From Tribonema minus (lineage: Eukaryota > Sar > Xanthophyceae > Tribonematales > Tribonemataceae), in contig JAFCMP010000390.1 of assembly GCA_017506865.1 (NCBI GenBank), positions 1 to 64,000 on the forward strand: DNA of 64,000 nucleotides. The letters run 5' to 3'. This document shows, in pieces, positions 50,301 to 62,500 of this stretch. Position 1 is the stretch's first letter; each line of letters opens with the position of its first letter. The position numbers and the translations under genes were made by a program. The notes beneath the pieces were generated by a model. It saw nothing but the letters and a program-made list of their open reading frames with translations, did no database searches and was not told the DNA's origin.

Positions 50301-52013
50301 TGACTTGACTCGCTGACTTGGTGCTCGTGACTCACCCAACCTCATTCGTGCACTGCGCATTGCACAAAGCCCACGGCGCCGCTGCGTGTCAACGCCAGCG
50401 TCAGTTTTAGGGTGACACAACCACGGTGCATCACATAACCTCTGCCGCATAAGTTTGTATGCCTACGGCCAACTATCAGCGAGAGGTGCCGCCGCCGTAG
50501 CAGCAAGGCTGGGATGTGCCGCTAGCACACGTTTGACATGCCACCTCCCGTGCAAGCCGTGCAACCTTGACACACATACATAAATTGCGGCATCAGAGGA
50601 CCTGGAACCATACGATATGAATCATGATTCATACCTGACAATAGGGCTGGGGTCAGCCAGGCCAGTGGTCTCCAGCAGAATAAAGTCGAAAACCTTCTGC
50701 TTTCCGGAAAAGCCTAGCAGCGTCTTGACCTGCGAGCCGAGACAATCAGCAGGGATGCAGGAGCACTAGGGGTCATTGGAGCTGAACATGGTTGGGTACT
50801 CCCCACAACACAGCAGGTCGCGCCTGCGGTCTTTAAACAGAGCTAAACAGAGGCGAGTGTCTGGCAAAGCATGCCAGAGCCTGTGCCGACGCCGCCGCCA
50901 CTGCTGCAGAACGTCTGCGCCGCGCGCGCAAATCAGCTTGACGTACTAAGCACCACGCCAGGAGTCAAGGAGCTGTGCTGCCGCCACCGTGGGACTCTTC
51001 AAGTAGCTGTAGTGTTTCCATGCAGAAGATGCCATGCACGATGCTTGTGTGAACGTGCTCCTTGCAGCCGTGCAGAAACAGCAACATTGGCACATCTGCT
51101 GTGCACATGAGTAACTGACCAGATCGCCGCGCACAGTGCAACACACGCAGCCGTTGTCCATCACAACAATGTCCTCGCTCTCCCTGACGTTCTCGCTGAC
51201 AAGGTCGTCGTCGATGGATACCTGCAGTCACGGCAGCAGCAGTGCGCAGGGCTGAGTGGTGATGTTTAAATAATGTTATGCGTAACCCTAAAGTACCTGC
51301 ACGGCATGCGTTATCACACCATGACAACAGCTTGAACAGCAATAGAAGAATGTGCGACGCAGATACCAAGCATGCCTATGCACACATTAAGGCGCAGCCT
51401 CCCGAAAGGTTTCCCCTTCTGGCAGGTCATTTGAGCAAGCTCACCAAGGTGGCATGAATGGTGCCAATGGGTGCAGAGAGCGCACCATACACCATGTATT
51501 CTGTCGATGTGGCACATATTGTGTACTGTATATATATTCTGCATGACAAATGGGTGCTCACCGCGCCAAACTCGTTCTCGATCACGCAGATCTTCAGATC
51601 CCTCTGCTCCTTCAGTATGTAGTTCACCTAAAAACGAGCGCCGCAGGATAATGTCAGCAACAGCAGCGAGAAAACCGTCCAGGCGAGCGAATCAGCCCTT
51701 TGGGACGACAAAAGGTCCACAGTGATACGTATGTATTTCAGTATGAAGCATGAAAGTGTACACTCTCAGGCAACTTGAAGACACTCACCAGCGTGGTCTT
51801 CCCAGCGCCGAGATAACCAAGCAAAATCACCACAGGCGTTTTGACCTCATCAGGGATCTCGTAGCAGCCTTCCTCCTCGCTATCGTCATCGGGATCGACC
51901 TCTTCAGGATCGCGGTTCACACCATCCTGCAGATAGTATTGCTGCTCCTCATCATCGGAGAACTGGTCAACAGCACCATGGCCGCCTTGATCCCGCTGAT
52001 CGGCACCACTCAT
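47380..52013 (-). CDS. ZNG1: ZNG1/CobW-type GTP-dependent zinc metallochaperone
   Basis: COG0523 GTPase that hands zinc to client enzymes; methionine aminopeptidase 1 is the known eukaryotic client. Nine exons, 523 residues: 52013-51789, 51627-51562, 51221-51120, 50729-50635, 50129-49968, 49401-49275, 48826-48607, 48320-48061, 47694-47380. Walker A GYLGAGKTTL (66-75), VIENEFGA, metal site GCVCC (C122, C124, C125), LLETTGLADPSPIV, DSLICVVDAKH, guanine site NKTD (221-224), then a C-terminal domain ending YVFQGVHEQI and FIGYDLDKEWIEQAL. Between the domains, exons 7-8 encode a His-rich loop with about 16 His (HAHGHSH, CSHDHGHDHHGHGGHAHDHGHDAHG), likely metal binding. The acidic N-terminus contains CYEIPDEV, possibly a drifted form of the CPELVPI client motif. 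An upstream ATG at 52166 is also in frame; 52013 is preferred. Confidence 0.9.
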
Positions 52014-52194
52014 CCTCGCCAAGGCTTTGAATGTACGCGTCTTTCTTCTGTGCTTTTCCGCCGGCGAAGTTGCCAAGTTCAAGTTTGAAGTTTTGCCAAC
52101 TTCAAAAATGTGCCTGTGCCCACGGAGAGTGTCGATCGAGCAGCTGGCTCGCAGATGCGATCCCACCAGCGTGTGTCAGTGCACACGTAAAGCA
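52014..52194. promoter_or_regulatory. Divergent promoter, ZNG1 / cis-prenyltransferase
   Basis: 181 bp between opposite start codons. Contains an AAGTTCAAGTTTGAAGTT stretch and its partial inverted repeat (CCAACTTCAAAAATG), the same short motif scattered elsewhere in the window. Confidence 0.5.
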
Positions 52195-54967
52195 ATGGAC
52201 AACTTCACATTCACAGAGTGGTTCGGTGGCGGCCGATGCGAAGGCTTGCCGGCATCGTGCCTGCCGTGTCCTGTTTACTCAGTACCGTCGATAGTGGCGC
52301 TTTGGCTGGCATCGGTGGCAGCAGGGGTTATCGCCACACTTGTGCTGTGGGAGAGGCTGGTGGGTTCCGCTGCCAAGCCGTTGGGGAAATATTGGTACGC
52401 CTGGAGCGGATCTGCTGGGGGGATTCAGGCAGAACAAGCCGCGACACCAAGCAGCAGGTGCGCCACCTTCATGCTCATCAATCGTCTAGAAGTTCATGCG
52501 TCCCCTACCGTCGCCGTCTTGCTTAACGGAGCTTGGAGTTCAGGCTCTTGTGCTGCTGCCACAGTGCCCCTCTGGGTGTGCCCTGTAGCTGGCTGGTTGT
52601 AGAGCCTTGGGCTCGCCAGCAGTATATCAGCCTCAAGCCGCTTTTCACTGCAATGCCGCTACGTCTGGGCCTGCTGTTTCTGCTGCTGCTGCTGCTGCTG
52701 TTGCTTGTGCAGTGAGCTGCAAGCGGACAGCAGTGGGCTGCAAGCAGGCAGCAGTGGGGCTGGCAGGCCCTCCGACGACCAACCTCCGCCGCAACACGTT
52801 GCCGTCATCATGGACGGCAACAGGCGATATGGTGCCGCCGCACATGGAGACCCACTGAGGGTGCGTCTCAAGCTTTTTCAGTGGTACCAGCGTGCACAAG
52901 TCTCACTTGCAGATGTGTGGTTTTGTTCATCATTGCTTGTGGGCAGGCTGATGCCGATCAATGTGCCGTCATGTACTTTCATATAGTGCTCCCTCTGAAA
53001 CGTCTGCACATGTGTGCTCGCACATGCATCAATACCAACTCAATAGACATTGCGTGTAGGCCTTGTGCAGTGCGCGACACAAGCAAGCACAGCAAAGCGT
53101 ATGCGCAACAAGACATAAGCGCACGGCCGCCTGACGTGTGCGATCGCCTGCGCGCCCCCCCCGCGCACTTACCGCGCACCGCTCGCCGCCTCTCCTGCGC
53201 ACACATACAGGGCCACGCCGACGGCGGCAAGGTGCTGGCGGACTTTGTGGAGTGGTGCGTGGACGCGGGCGTGGCAGCACTTACCGTCTTTGCGTTCTCC
53301 ACCGAGAACTGGCGGCGCGAGCGGCGCGAGGTGGACCTGCTGATGGACACGCTGTGCGAGTACTGCGACAGGTTCCGGAAGGACGCAGTCGCGCGCAACG
53401 TGCGCATCCGCGGCCTCATGACCTCGGCGCACAGGGTGAGCGCCATCGCGCGGCCGCGCTCGGGCGACACAAGCTGATGCTTGGTGGCTTTGCCTGGTTC
53501 TTTGTGGAGCTCGCACTTAGGGGAGAGGGCGAGAGCCGTGCATGTCGCTTGCGCGCTGCGCCTCTCAGTGCTCACACCCGATGCGTGGCGTCGCCGCTGC
53601 GCGCGCCGCCTATGCGCACAGCTTGCGCACCATCCAAGGCATTCGCATCGGGTGCGCGCGCCGCTGACGGGCTACTAGCGCCACGTGGGCTTTGTGTTTT
53701 CTTGTGCTTGTGTGACGCGACCGGAGCCGGGTAGTGCACACTTGTCAGCACGTGGCAGACGCACTCGAACCCGCACATTTAGTTGCCCACTCGAACCCGC
53801 ACATTTAGTTGCCTGGCGCTGGAGTATGGGAGGACCGCGAAAGTTTTGTAGTGTGTCGCTGAGCTCTAGACTTCCTGAGCTGCGTGATGGAAGGCCCACT
53901 GTCAGCCAGAGCACCACATCCGCTTCTTCTTGGTGCCAGGAGCTTGCAGGGTGCCCTGATGCGCACTCAATTGTTGAGCAGCAGCTGCACTCGCTGATGG
54001 CGCCGTTGAACTGTGCCGCTGCGCCTCTGCAGCTCCCGCCGTCCGTGCTCGAAGCGGTGGCCAACGCGGAGCGGGACACAGCCGCGTGCACCGGTCTTGT
54101 CCTCAACATCTGCTTGAGCTATGGGGGGAGGGAGGAGCTGGCGGGCGCATGTCGCAGGATAGCCGAGGACGTTCAGAGCGGCGCCATGGCTGCCTCCAGC
54201 ATCGGTGAGGGCCGCGCATCACGTTTGGCGGCAGTTTCCGCATTTGAGCACTGCTGAATTGTGCGTCATGTTACAGTGTTCAGCAGATGAAACGGATCAT
54301 GCCGGAACAATGCGGCAGTCATGGCTCAAATGCCGCAGCCCATTCTATACAGTCATGCGTGTGCGATCCGCACCAAGGACGTCATGCACTCAGGCAGTAC
54401 AGTAAGCGTTCACGGAGTGTTTCTGCGCTCCGAACACGAGCGACCCTCTGCTGTGTCAGGTGCGAGCGGCGGGCGTATAGAGCGCCCTTGCCAACCGCTT
54501 GGGCAAGACCGCTTTTCTTTCGATTACGTAAGCTCTAAACCACACACTTCACAACCGCGGACGGGCTCCTCAGATTGCATGGGCGCCTCAGGTTGCGGGC
54601 TGAGACGCGGACACTGAAAAAAACGAGTGCGCGGCCACACAAGCAGCAGGGACGCGTCCCATCACATCGGGGGACAACAACTGAGTTCTCCTATTGATTC
54701 GCACGATTTGTGCCGCATGCGCCGTACGGCTTCCCGCGCGCTGCAGACGAGGACGCCATCCGCGACCGCCTGCTGACGCGCCACGTCGGCGACCCCGACG
54801 TCCTCATACGCACGTCCGGCGAGCGGCGCGTGAGCAACTTCCTCCTGTTCCAGCTCGCGTACACGGAGCTCTTCTTCCTCGAGAAGCACTGGCCGGAGGT
54901 GACGCGCGACGACCTGAGCGCCGTCTTCGACCAGTACCGCGCGCGGCGGCGGCGGTACGGCCGCTGA
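52195..54967 (+). CDS. cis-Prenyltransferase (UPPS/DHDDS family)
   Basis: Elongates farnesyl diphosphate with isopentenyl diphosphate in cis to make long polyprenyl diphosphates (dolichol or plastid polyprenol precursors). Five phase-compatible exons, 342 residues: 52195-52457, 52713-52860, 53211-53435, 54033-54204, 54747-54967. Family motifs: HVAVIMDGNRRYG, FAFSTENWRR, LNICLSYGGREEL, and DPDVLIRTSGERRVSNFLLFQLAYTELFF. The C-terminal RRYGR provides the RxG motif of catalytically competent subunits. Residues 31-52 (PSIVALWLASVAAGVIATLVLW) form a likely membrane anchor ahead of the catalytic domain, followed by a low-complexity linker. The N-terminal exon is less certain than the catalytic ones; its donor was chosen because only that phase joins exon 2. 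ER or plastid location not decided. Confidence 0.87.
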
Positions 54968-56849
54968 CATGCGAGGCGCGCAGCAGCAGCGCAGCGCGGC
55001 GCGCAGCCGCAGCCGCAGCACAGCGGCGCGCGCCAACAGAAACGTCGGCCCCGTGCGCAGCGCGCGCGCGCGCCGACGCCCCCTTGAGGACCGCTGCGGC
55101 TGCCGCACGGCCGCTGCCTGCGCGTAGTGCCCCAGCGTGTGGTGCTGCGCAAGGCGACCACGAGTACTCGAGCAGCGCCAGCTGTTTCTGAGGCACCGCG
55201 GAGTAGGCAGCGCTCAGCAAGCGCCACCTGAGCGCTGCTGCTTGCCAGGCGCAGCACCGGCCACGTGCAGCGGCTGCCGGCTCTTCCCTGCGCACGTGCA
55301 GGTCTCTGCTGCCACGAGGTGAGCAGCTGCTGCGACGGCGAGCGACACAGCTCAGACGCGCCTGCGCAAACTCACTGACGCCCTGCAGACGCTTGGACCG
55401 AAGCGCAGCAGGCACTGCCGTTGATCGAGGTTAGTTCGTGTCCACTCGGGCGCTGTCGCTGGCTGCTACAGCACGGCGCCTTTTTGAGAAGCGCTGAGCA
55501 TCGTGTCGGCCCGCAGTAGCAGCCACCGCGCAGTCCACCTGTTTGCCTCGCTGGCATTGTTGCCGCCGCAGCAGGGATGTAGGGGTGGAGCAGGCGCATG
55601 ACAAGGCGCCAGCCAGCCACATTGTACATGCCAGCTTTGTCCTTTGTCGCCACGCATCATCATGCCTTATAGCAGTGATGAATCCATCAGCAGTACACAA
55701 GGTTCTTGCAAGTGTTCTTGCCATGTACTGATAATATCACACACATCTAAACAGGTGTTGTGTATGGAGAGAGCCATGTCATGTGCTATTGATTGCTACA
55801 CTCAGAGAATGTCCCCCGCATATTTGCATGAAGTCGTGCATGCCCAGATTAGCAAGAAGACACTAGCAAGCAAGATATTTGTGCTAGTTTGGATTTAAAA
55901 GCATGATACGATCATGAACTGCAATGCATACACATGCACTACAGATCACACTTCACCGCCGCTGCGTGCAACACACGATTGTTGTGTGCGATGTACTTTG
56001 CTGGTGACAGCAGACAGAATGCATTGTACACATTGTTGCGAGAGATGCATCCAGCTCCTTACTGCTATTCAAGCGCAACGTGTTGCAAACTGCATTGGCA
56101 TTCCAGACATTGGTATGCAACCAATTTTCATGACAAGATATGGATCATGGGGTGTGGTGTTTGCCCTGCCAGGAATGCCAGGGTACATATGAATCAGTCA
56201 TTGTGCACAGCAGCATCCGAATTTGGTATGCAATAAATTCTCGTGACAAGATGTGGATCCATGGGGTGTGGTGTTTACCCTGTCTGGAATGCTAATGTAC
56301 ATGGGAATCAGTCATCGTGCACAGCAGCCTGTAAATGGCGAAAGCATCTAGCAGCAAGACTACCAATGACAAGCACGGGCCCCGATACACGAGAGTGCAT
56401 GTGTGTGTGGTGTGTGTGTCGTAATTACTTCTCGGGAGACATGAAGGTGCCTCAACTGTGATGCATCATCTTCTCTAAGTGCGACACTGTACAGCAGCTA
56501 TGGACATGCAAATTGTCAACATCCGGACACTACTACATACTGGTACACATACAGACCAAGCGCGCTCCGCCGGAACGGCTGCTGCTGACGCGCGCGCGCA
56601 CGGAAACGCAAAACAGCATGCCCGTGGACAGACCCTCGCGCAGCGCCGCGCCAACCAGTCCCGAAGACACTCTACAGTGACTATGCTCTACACCACTGTT
56701 GCTCTGCTCAAAGCCCCCGCAACCCCCCCCCTCGCGGCGCACTTCGCAATGCTTGGCCAGCCCCGTCAATCACAAGGGCTCGTCCGCGCAGTGCCGCTTC
56801 AGCGAGCCCGACACTTCAACTTCAACCCGGCGGTGACTGCCACAGGTGC
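54968..56849. other. Spacer between convergent cis-prenyltransferase and plastid-protein genes
   Basis: About 1.9 kb. First ~450 bp very GC-rich, the rest moderate, with a two-copy tandem repeat at 56110-56330. No gene supported. Confidence 0.5.
56110..56330. repeat. Tandem repeat, ~113-bp unit x2
   Basis: TTGGTATGCAA(C/T) starts near 56110 and 56223. Each is followed by a TGACAAGAT(A/G)TGGATC block and a GAATCAGTCAT(T/C)GTGCACAGC block. Confidence 0.85.
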
Positions 56850-58159
56850 TTAGACCTGCTTGTAGAGGCGCGCGAGCGCGCTGCGCTTCTCGCCCTCGGG
56901 CATGGAGCCGATGATGTCGAGCGCGGACTCGCCGAGGCCCGCCTTGCGCATCGCCACGGCCATGTCGCGCGCGCTGATGGCGCCGCGCATGTACTTCTCG
57001 GTGCGCGACGTCACCGCCGTCGGCGCATTGAACTTGGCGGGGATCGTCCAGCTCTGGTTGGAGGCCTTGCTCGCGGGCGCGCCGCCGCCGCCCCCGGAGG
57101 GCGGCACGAACGCGCGGATCGCCGTCTTGCCCTCCTTCCTGTCGGGGTCGACGCGAAAGCGCGACGCCTTCCACTTGGAGTTGTTGACGTCGCCGTTGGG
57201 CTGCGGCGTTACGGGGGGGGGGGGCGTTGATGTGAATCGGCCTTGAGTGTGCATGTGTGTGTGGGCGTATGGCGCTTGCAGCGGAGAGCTGTGAGCAGCG
57301 CGTGTTTGCAGTGCAGTGCGTCTCTCAAGTGTTGGCTGCTGCGCGCCTGGTGTGGCACTTTATGTGTGAACAAGCCATGACATGTCCACACCTTGCGGTT
57401 GGATGCCAGTGGGTTCATCTGACAACATGGCAACCAGTCACTGTGACTGCTCCAGCTCAGAACAGAAGCAGAATTTAATATCGCACCCAATGCGGCTGCG
57501 CAAGCATTCTTTGACTGTTCCACTTGAGCTCTTGTATGCTTGCACTTGGAGTCGAAGTACGATGCGGCCAGTGCCAAGCGTGACCATGCTCAACGCCCAG
57601 CTTCTGAGAGAAAAAAATACTGGAACTCACCGTAGAGCCGCCAGTGCTGGCTCCATTGGCCTTAGCAGCCACTTGCGATGCTGCACCCTTGGCCTTTGCT
57701 GTCACGTCTTCTGCTGTTTCCGCAGCCTTCTTGGCGCCTCCTCCCAACAAGTTGGCCCAGAAACCGCCCCCGCCGCCGCCACCGCCGCCGCTGGACTTAG
57801 GTGGGCTTGGCTCGACAAATGCCTTGACTGCGGATTTGCCCTCGTTGTCAACTGCGCGGAATCGCGAGGCCTTCTGCTCAGGATTCTGTGGGAAGGAAAC
57901 GGAATAGATGCATGTACATTTAGTTGCGGTACTCGCGGGCCATCATTGCACAGTACACGCGTCGCGACATGATGCTGTGAGGCGAGATGAGCCTTCGGGA
58001 GCTGCATCGCGTGCAAGCCGGGGCGCATGCCGTCAACAAAGAACTCACCCTCACTGCTAGCTGGGTGGAGGGAAGATTCTTTGGCAATCCCGCGGGTGGC
58101 GCGAAGGCCCCAGTGCAGGCCACGCAGGCGATGACGCAGATAACGCTCTTTGTCATCAT
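56850..58159 (-). CDS. Unknown plastid-targeted protein with duplicated SRFR module
   Basis: Three phase-0 exons, 238 residues: 58159-58049, 57885-57631, 57200-56850 (TAA). The N-terminus MMTKSVICVIACVACTGAFAPPAG is a signal peptide followed by GAFAPP, the FAP-type motif of complex-plastid precursors. Exon 2 has QKASRFRAVDNEGKSAVKAFVEPS, then nine glycines, GFWANLLGGG and a charged Ala/Lys helix. Exon 3 repeats the module as KASRFRVDPDRKEGKTAIRAFVP, then a Gly patch, QSWTIPAKFN and a helical end (TEKYMRGAISARDMAVAMRKAGLG ...). The module duplication is visible by eye. I cannot name the family; the shape suggests a soluble plastid scaffold or linker, as a guess only. Start taken as MMTK because the signal peptide begins there. 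Confidence 0.75.
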
Positions 58160-58565
58160 GTTGTGTGGTGTGTGTTGTATGTTGTCAAGCTTTGTTGATT
58201 GCGTGTCTGTCGTGTGTGATCCAAACTGCTGTCGGTGTTTCAACCTCAGAACATGCTGAGCATCGATGCATAGTCTTCAGCGATCTATTGCTCACCAACA
58301 ATCAACGCGCCTACATGGCGCGCTGTGCGGAATACAAGCAATGTCCTGTCTCCATGCGTGGCGCGCGAAAGCTCGATGGCGCACCAGGATGCGGCGCGGC
58401 GGCGGCCGGGGCCTCTTGGGGATCAACTCCTGAAGGAAGAAGAGGTTGAAGGGGGCAGGCGAGTCACCTGCTGGCTCTCTCTCTCTTGCTTTTGGTTTTG
58501 CTGTTGTTCTCGCCACTTACCTCGCTACCACAGAGGCACGGAGCACTCAGCCAACACCATCAGAT
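58160..58565. promoter_or_regulatory. Divergent promoter region
   Basis: 406 bp between start codons of a minus-strand and a plus-strand gene. Contains a CT-rich run (CTGGCTCTCTCTCTC, ~58470-58490) upstream of the plus-strand gene. No TATA box identified. Confidence 0.4.
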
Positions 58566-59074
58566 ATGGCTGCCGGCGACTCGCCTTCCAACTTCGAGCT
58601 CGCAGAGAAGTTCAGGTGAGCTCAGGAAACACGGATGTGTGTGTGTCTGGGTGCTTCCGCGTCATTGATTGTGCGACCTCTCTGCCCCATCCTTCGCTGT
58701 GATACAAGCTTGCTCCTCTCAACCTCTGATAGCATCGACACTTTTTGTCGAACCTGTGCAGGGAGCTCGCCCGAGAGATTAGGCCCGACAAAGTGTGGTT
58801 TGGCCTCAGCAATGCGGCCGACGCGATCGAACATGCACCATGGGCCATAACATACGAGGACCTGCCCACCATGACGCTCACGCCTGCACCGAACCACTGC
58901 TTGAAGTTTGTGAAGAGGGGCATCCTAAATATGTTGAAGGAACACTTCATGGCAAAGGTAGGGGGGCAAGACCAGAGGCTCTGCGCTGCAAGGGCGATTG
59001 AGCTCGGTCGCGCAACTGCCTCTCAAGCGGAGCCGATCGAGGACCCAGACGAGGCTGCTGAGGCAAACTCATAG
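58566..59074 (+). CDS. Small unknown acidic protein
   Basis: Exons 58566-58615 and 58762-59074 give 120 residues: MAAGDSPSNFELAEKFRELAREIRPD, then VWFGLSNAADAIEHAPWAITYEDLP, a basic helix (KFVKRGILNMLKEHFM) and an acidic tail (EPIEDPDEAAEANS). The junction restores AGG (Arg) across a phase-2 intron. A GTAGGG at 58958 could be a further donor that would shorten exon 2. No signal peptide, membrane segment or recognised domain. The composition suggests a soluble helical protein. It is divergent from the plastid-targeted gene on its left and convergent with the phosphatase gene on its right. Confidence 0.5.
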
Positions 59075-59439
59075 GTCACTGCCGCGCAGCTGCCTTGCGT
59101 GCCTCTGCGACTGGTCACTTTTGGCCGTTGTGAGCAACGCTTTTGTTGGGGTGTTGCGGTGGCTCCAGCCTGTAGGATGGACCATATGAGTTGTGTATCA
59201 TGTGAACACCGTCCAGTGATACAACATTTGTCAAGCCGACACGGTGCTCAGAGCAAGTTCAGGCCACCGGCCAACGCTCTGTTTGGCTTCAACAAAGTCA
59301 TGTGCTGGGTGTTACTCAAGCATCAAAAGGCCACGCCACACTGGCCTGTGCGCACTCGCTATGTAGCAGAAATCAACGGCTCGCACACTCCTCAGCGCAA
59401 GCACCCCACTGCCGGCGCGTACAGACACACAGAACACAG

Positions 59440-59482
<43 letters not shown>

Positions 59483-59527
59483 CTCTCTCATCAACCAACT
59501 AAGTGTGTACATTGGCGCAAGGGAGCC
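59075..59527. other. Spacer between convergent genes
   Basis: About 450 bp holding two 3' UTRs and a (CA)n microsatellite; no gene seen. Confidence 0.5.
59441..59473. repeat. (CA)n microsatellite
   Basis: Uninterrupted CA dinucleotides over 33 bp. Confidence 0.97.
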
Positions 59528-62500
59528 TCATGCTGTTGCTTTTGCGTCAGGCTCTTCGCGCACTTCGCCGCCCGCCGCTGCCGCTGACGGCGCCGCGGAC
59601 GCCGTCACCGCCGCAGCCGCCGTCGCCGCCGCCGCTGCCGCTGCCGCCGCGGTGCGCGCTGGAGAAGCGGGCAGGCTGGCGGCGTCGCCCTCGCCGTCCG
59701 CCGCGGACAGCGCGGTGGACCGGAGCATGACGAGGATCATGGTGACGTTGTCGCGCGTGTGGCGCTCGCGGATGGCGCGCAGCGTGATGCTCTGCGCGGC
59801 GCGCGAGGGGGAAGCGGGGGGAAGGGGGATCAGCAACGGCGGGCGCATGCACGGGGGTGGTAAAGGCGCGCTGGCGGCGGCGGTGCCAGTAGGTACGTAT
59901 GGAAGCACACATGGACGAGTGAACCATCGCAAAGCGGTGTGTGTGTGTGGGTGGGGGGGGGGGGGGGCAACGCAGGAGAGTGTCACTGCGCAGGTGGCGG
60001 CGATATGAACGAATATATGGGCTTGATTGGCAGTGTGCATGGCAACGATGTAGAACGTGCTTGCAACACGGCTCGTGCCATTTCTCACTACAGTGCCATC
60101 AAGCCTGCAGGCAATCTCTACAACCGGCGTGACCGCTTGGTTGCTCTCGTCGCAGCTGTTGTCACGTGCTTCGTGAGTTGACCTTGACTCAGCAGCACGC
60201 AACAGTGAGGCGTTTGTGACTCGGAGGTACAGCACAGCGACTGGATGCAGGAACAGAACAACGCGTACCTCACAACACTTCTGTGCGTCGCCGTGCACGG
60301 CCATCTCCGCGCACACCGCCTGCACCACCTCCACGTTGGAGAAGACGTCAAAGAGGCCGTCGCAGGCGAGGACCATGAAGTCCTCCGCCGGCGTTAGCTG
60401 AACCACAGTGAACTCCTGCGCGAGGCAAGGGAGATAGACGCACAGGCAAAGCATGAGCTGCTGAGCTGTTGTGTTACAATGGCAGTGGCAATCAAGCGAC
60501 AGATTCCGGTGAGACACTGAACAAGGCAGTAGGGGCCGCCTCTCTGCCACTGAATGCAGCACCAGAGAGGGGCATGTCTTCACCGCGACAAAAAGAGAGC
60601 CCGTTGGACAAAAATGGCCACACAACAAGACGAGTAAACACGAGTCAGCGCCAGCCGCAGCGACAGTCGCGAGCTGCATGCATCAGATGCTCAGCGCGCG
60701 CCTTCTCCGCTCAAGACAGAGTGCGCTCAATGCGGAGCACGGCGCCGCAGGTGCACCTCCGTTGGACAGGCACGCACGTGTCATGCGGCAAGCGGACGCC
60801 GCGATAAGAGCATGGAGAACCGCAACTTGAAGCAGCATCATCCCCCTGCCCCCCCCCAGACAGACACGCACCGGTTCTGAAATAACAAGGGGCGCGCAGC
60901 CGCCGGACGTGGAGTCCAGGCCGTCCGCATCCGGGCCGTGCGCGCCGATGCCGCGCTTGAACTCGGCATCGCCGAACGCGCGGCTGACGGCCAGGTTGCC
61001 CATCACGCGCTGCGGGGGGGAGGGGAGGGGGTGGGGGGGGGTGGGGTTGGGGGGGGGGGGTTAGAGAGGTGGAGACGCGGCGCACAGTGGATGTACCTTG
61101 CAGTGTGAGCGCGGCCTGCGGCGGCGTTGATTGGAGCGCAAGTTGTTGCCGTGGTCTGTGTGATGCCAGCGCTTGTGGCGCGTGATCGGCACGAGTCCGG
61201 CGCGTCCCTGCCCGGCCTCAACGGCGACGTGCGTCTGCCGTCACGTCGCCCATGCGCTGCTCGTGAGGCGCAGTGGGCGTGGAGTATCGGAGCGCACCGA
61301 GCTCTGGCTGGTGGCATGCGCGTCAGGAGGACATCAAGCGCGATGACCCCAATAACGCCTGACAGGCGAAACGCTGCGCAAAAATGATGGCTCTTACGAT
61401 TTTGTCCAGTAGCGCGATACCATGCTCAGCAGACTCTGGCAATTACTTCAGTCCGCAGTGGCACTTTTACATCATCAAGCGCAGCAAGCAGCGGGCAGCG
61501 ACGCCAGCACCAAGCTGGCCCGGCTGCGCCACTTGGCGTGCTACTGCAGCAGCCAGCAGCGAGTGATGGCGAAAACCGGCGCACCGCTCACCTTGTGCAC
61601 GATGAAGCCGCCCGCATTTCTGATGCGCTCTTCTTCGTCCTCGCTGCATGCGGGAGACAGCGACGGGCGACGCACGAGCGTTGCAATTATCAGCTTGGGT
61701 GCGCAAGTTGCAGTGTCCGCGAGCAGCAGCGCATCAGACACTGGCCACACACACGCAGCGCAGTCTGCATGTTCGCTCCCACGCAAGGCAAACGCGTGCG
61801 CCTGCTCAAGAGCTGCTCGACATGCCCGCGGGTGCCGCAAATGGCGCATCGAGGTTTATTTAGCGCCGCTGCGCCGTGTGCGACGCGACGCGCACTGCAG
61901 GCGCGCGCGAGCTGCAGACGTGGAGGCGCCGCCGCGCTGCACACAAGCCGGGCTTGCGCAGCCACCTACACATGCCTGAGAGAGTGCAAGCATCTCAAGG
62001 CGAACAAGCGCCCACGCGCGTCGTCTTTATGCGCCGATGCCAGCTCAGATGCCCTCCCCCCCCCCCCCCCCCTCAGCACAATGTGCCGCCGGAAAACATG
62101 CCCTGTCACCTCGTCTCTCACCGTTGCGGCTTGTGGTCCTCGCTGGCGGCCAGCACACGCCCCTCGCGCGTGATGATCGTGCGGCTGTCGCCCACATTCG
62201 CCACGTACACGCGGCCGCCCAGGATGAGCGCTGTCGTGGCGGTGGACCCCGCCTGCAGCAGGAGCTCGCGCGTGCGGCAACAAAAAGCGCTGAGCCGTGC
62301 GCGCACGGGGGGGGGAAGAGGGGTGGGGGCACGCAAAGCTTGAAGGAGGGCGCAGTCGCGCGCCCGGCCTTCGCTTCTGTAAAGACCTGTGAGTCGAGAG
62401 GCACACCTCTGAGCCTGGCTGGCTGCGCTTCCAACCCCGTGTGATGCTGACGTGCCTTTCGCACACAAACGCCGTCCTGCTCCGTCCCCGCACCTGCGAA

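Noticed and set aside
52533-52715. Small protein with a leucine-rich membrane segment
   Set aside because: The leucines come from the CTG-rich polypyrimidine tract before the cis-prenyltransferase acceptor at 52713.
53820-54032. LSSRLPELRDG segment as part of the cis-prenyltransferase
   Set aside because: It looked like the family's SRLP stretch. However, starting the exon at 54033 joins AHR to LPPSVLEAVANAERDTA in phase and avoids a long unrelated insert.
59441-59473. Possible CRISPR or functional array
   Set aside because: It is a plain CA microsatellite.
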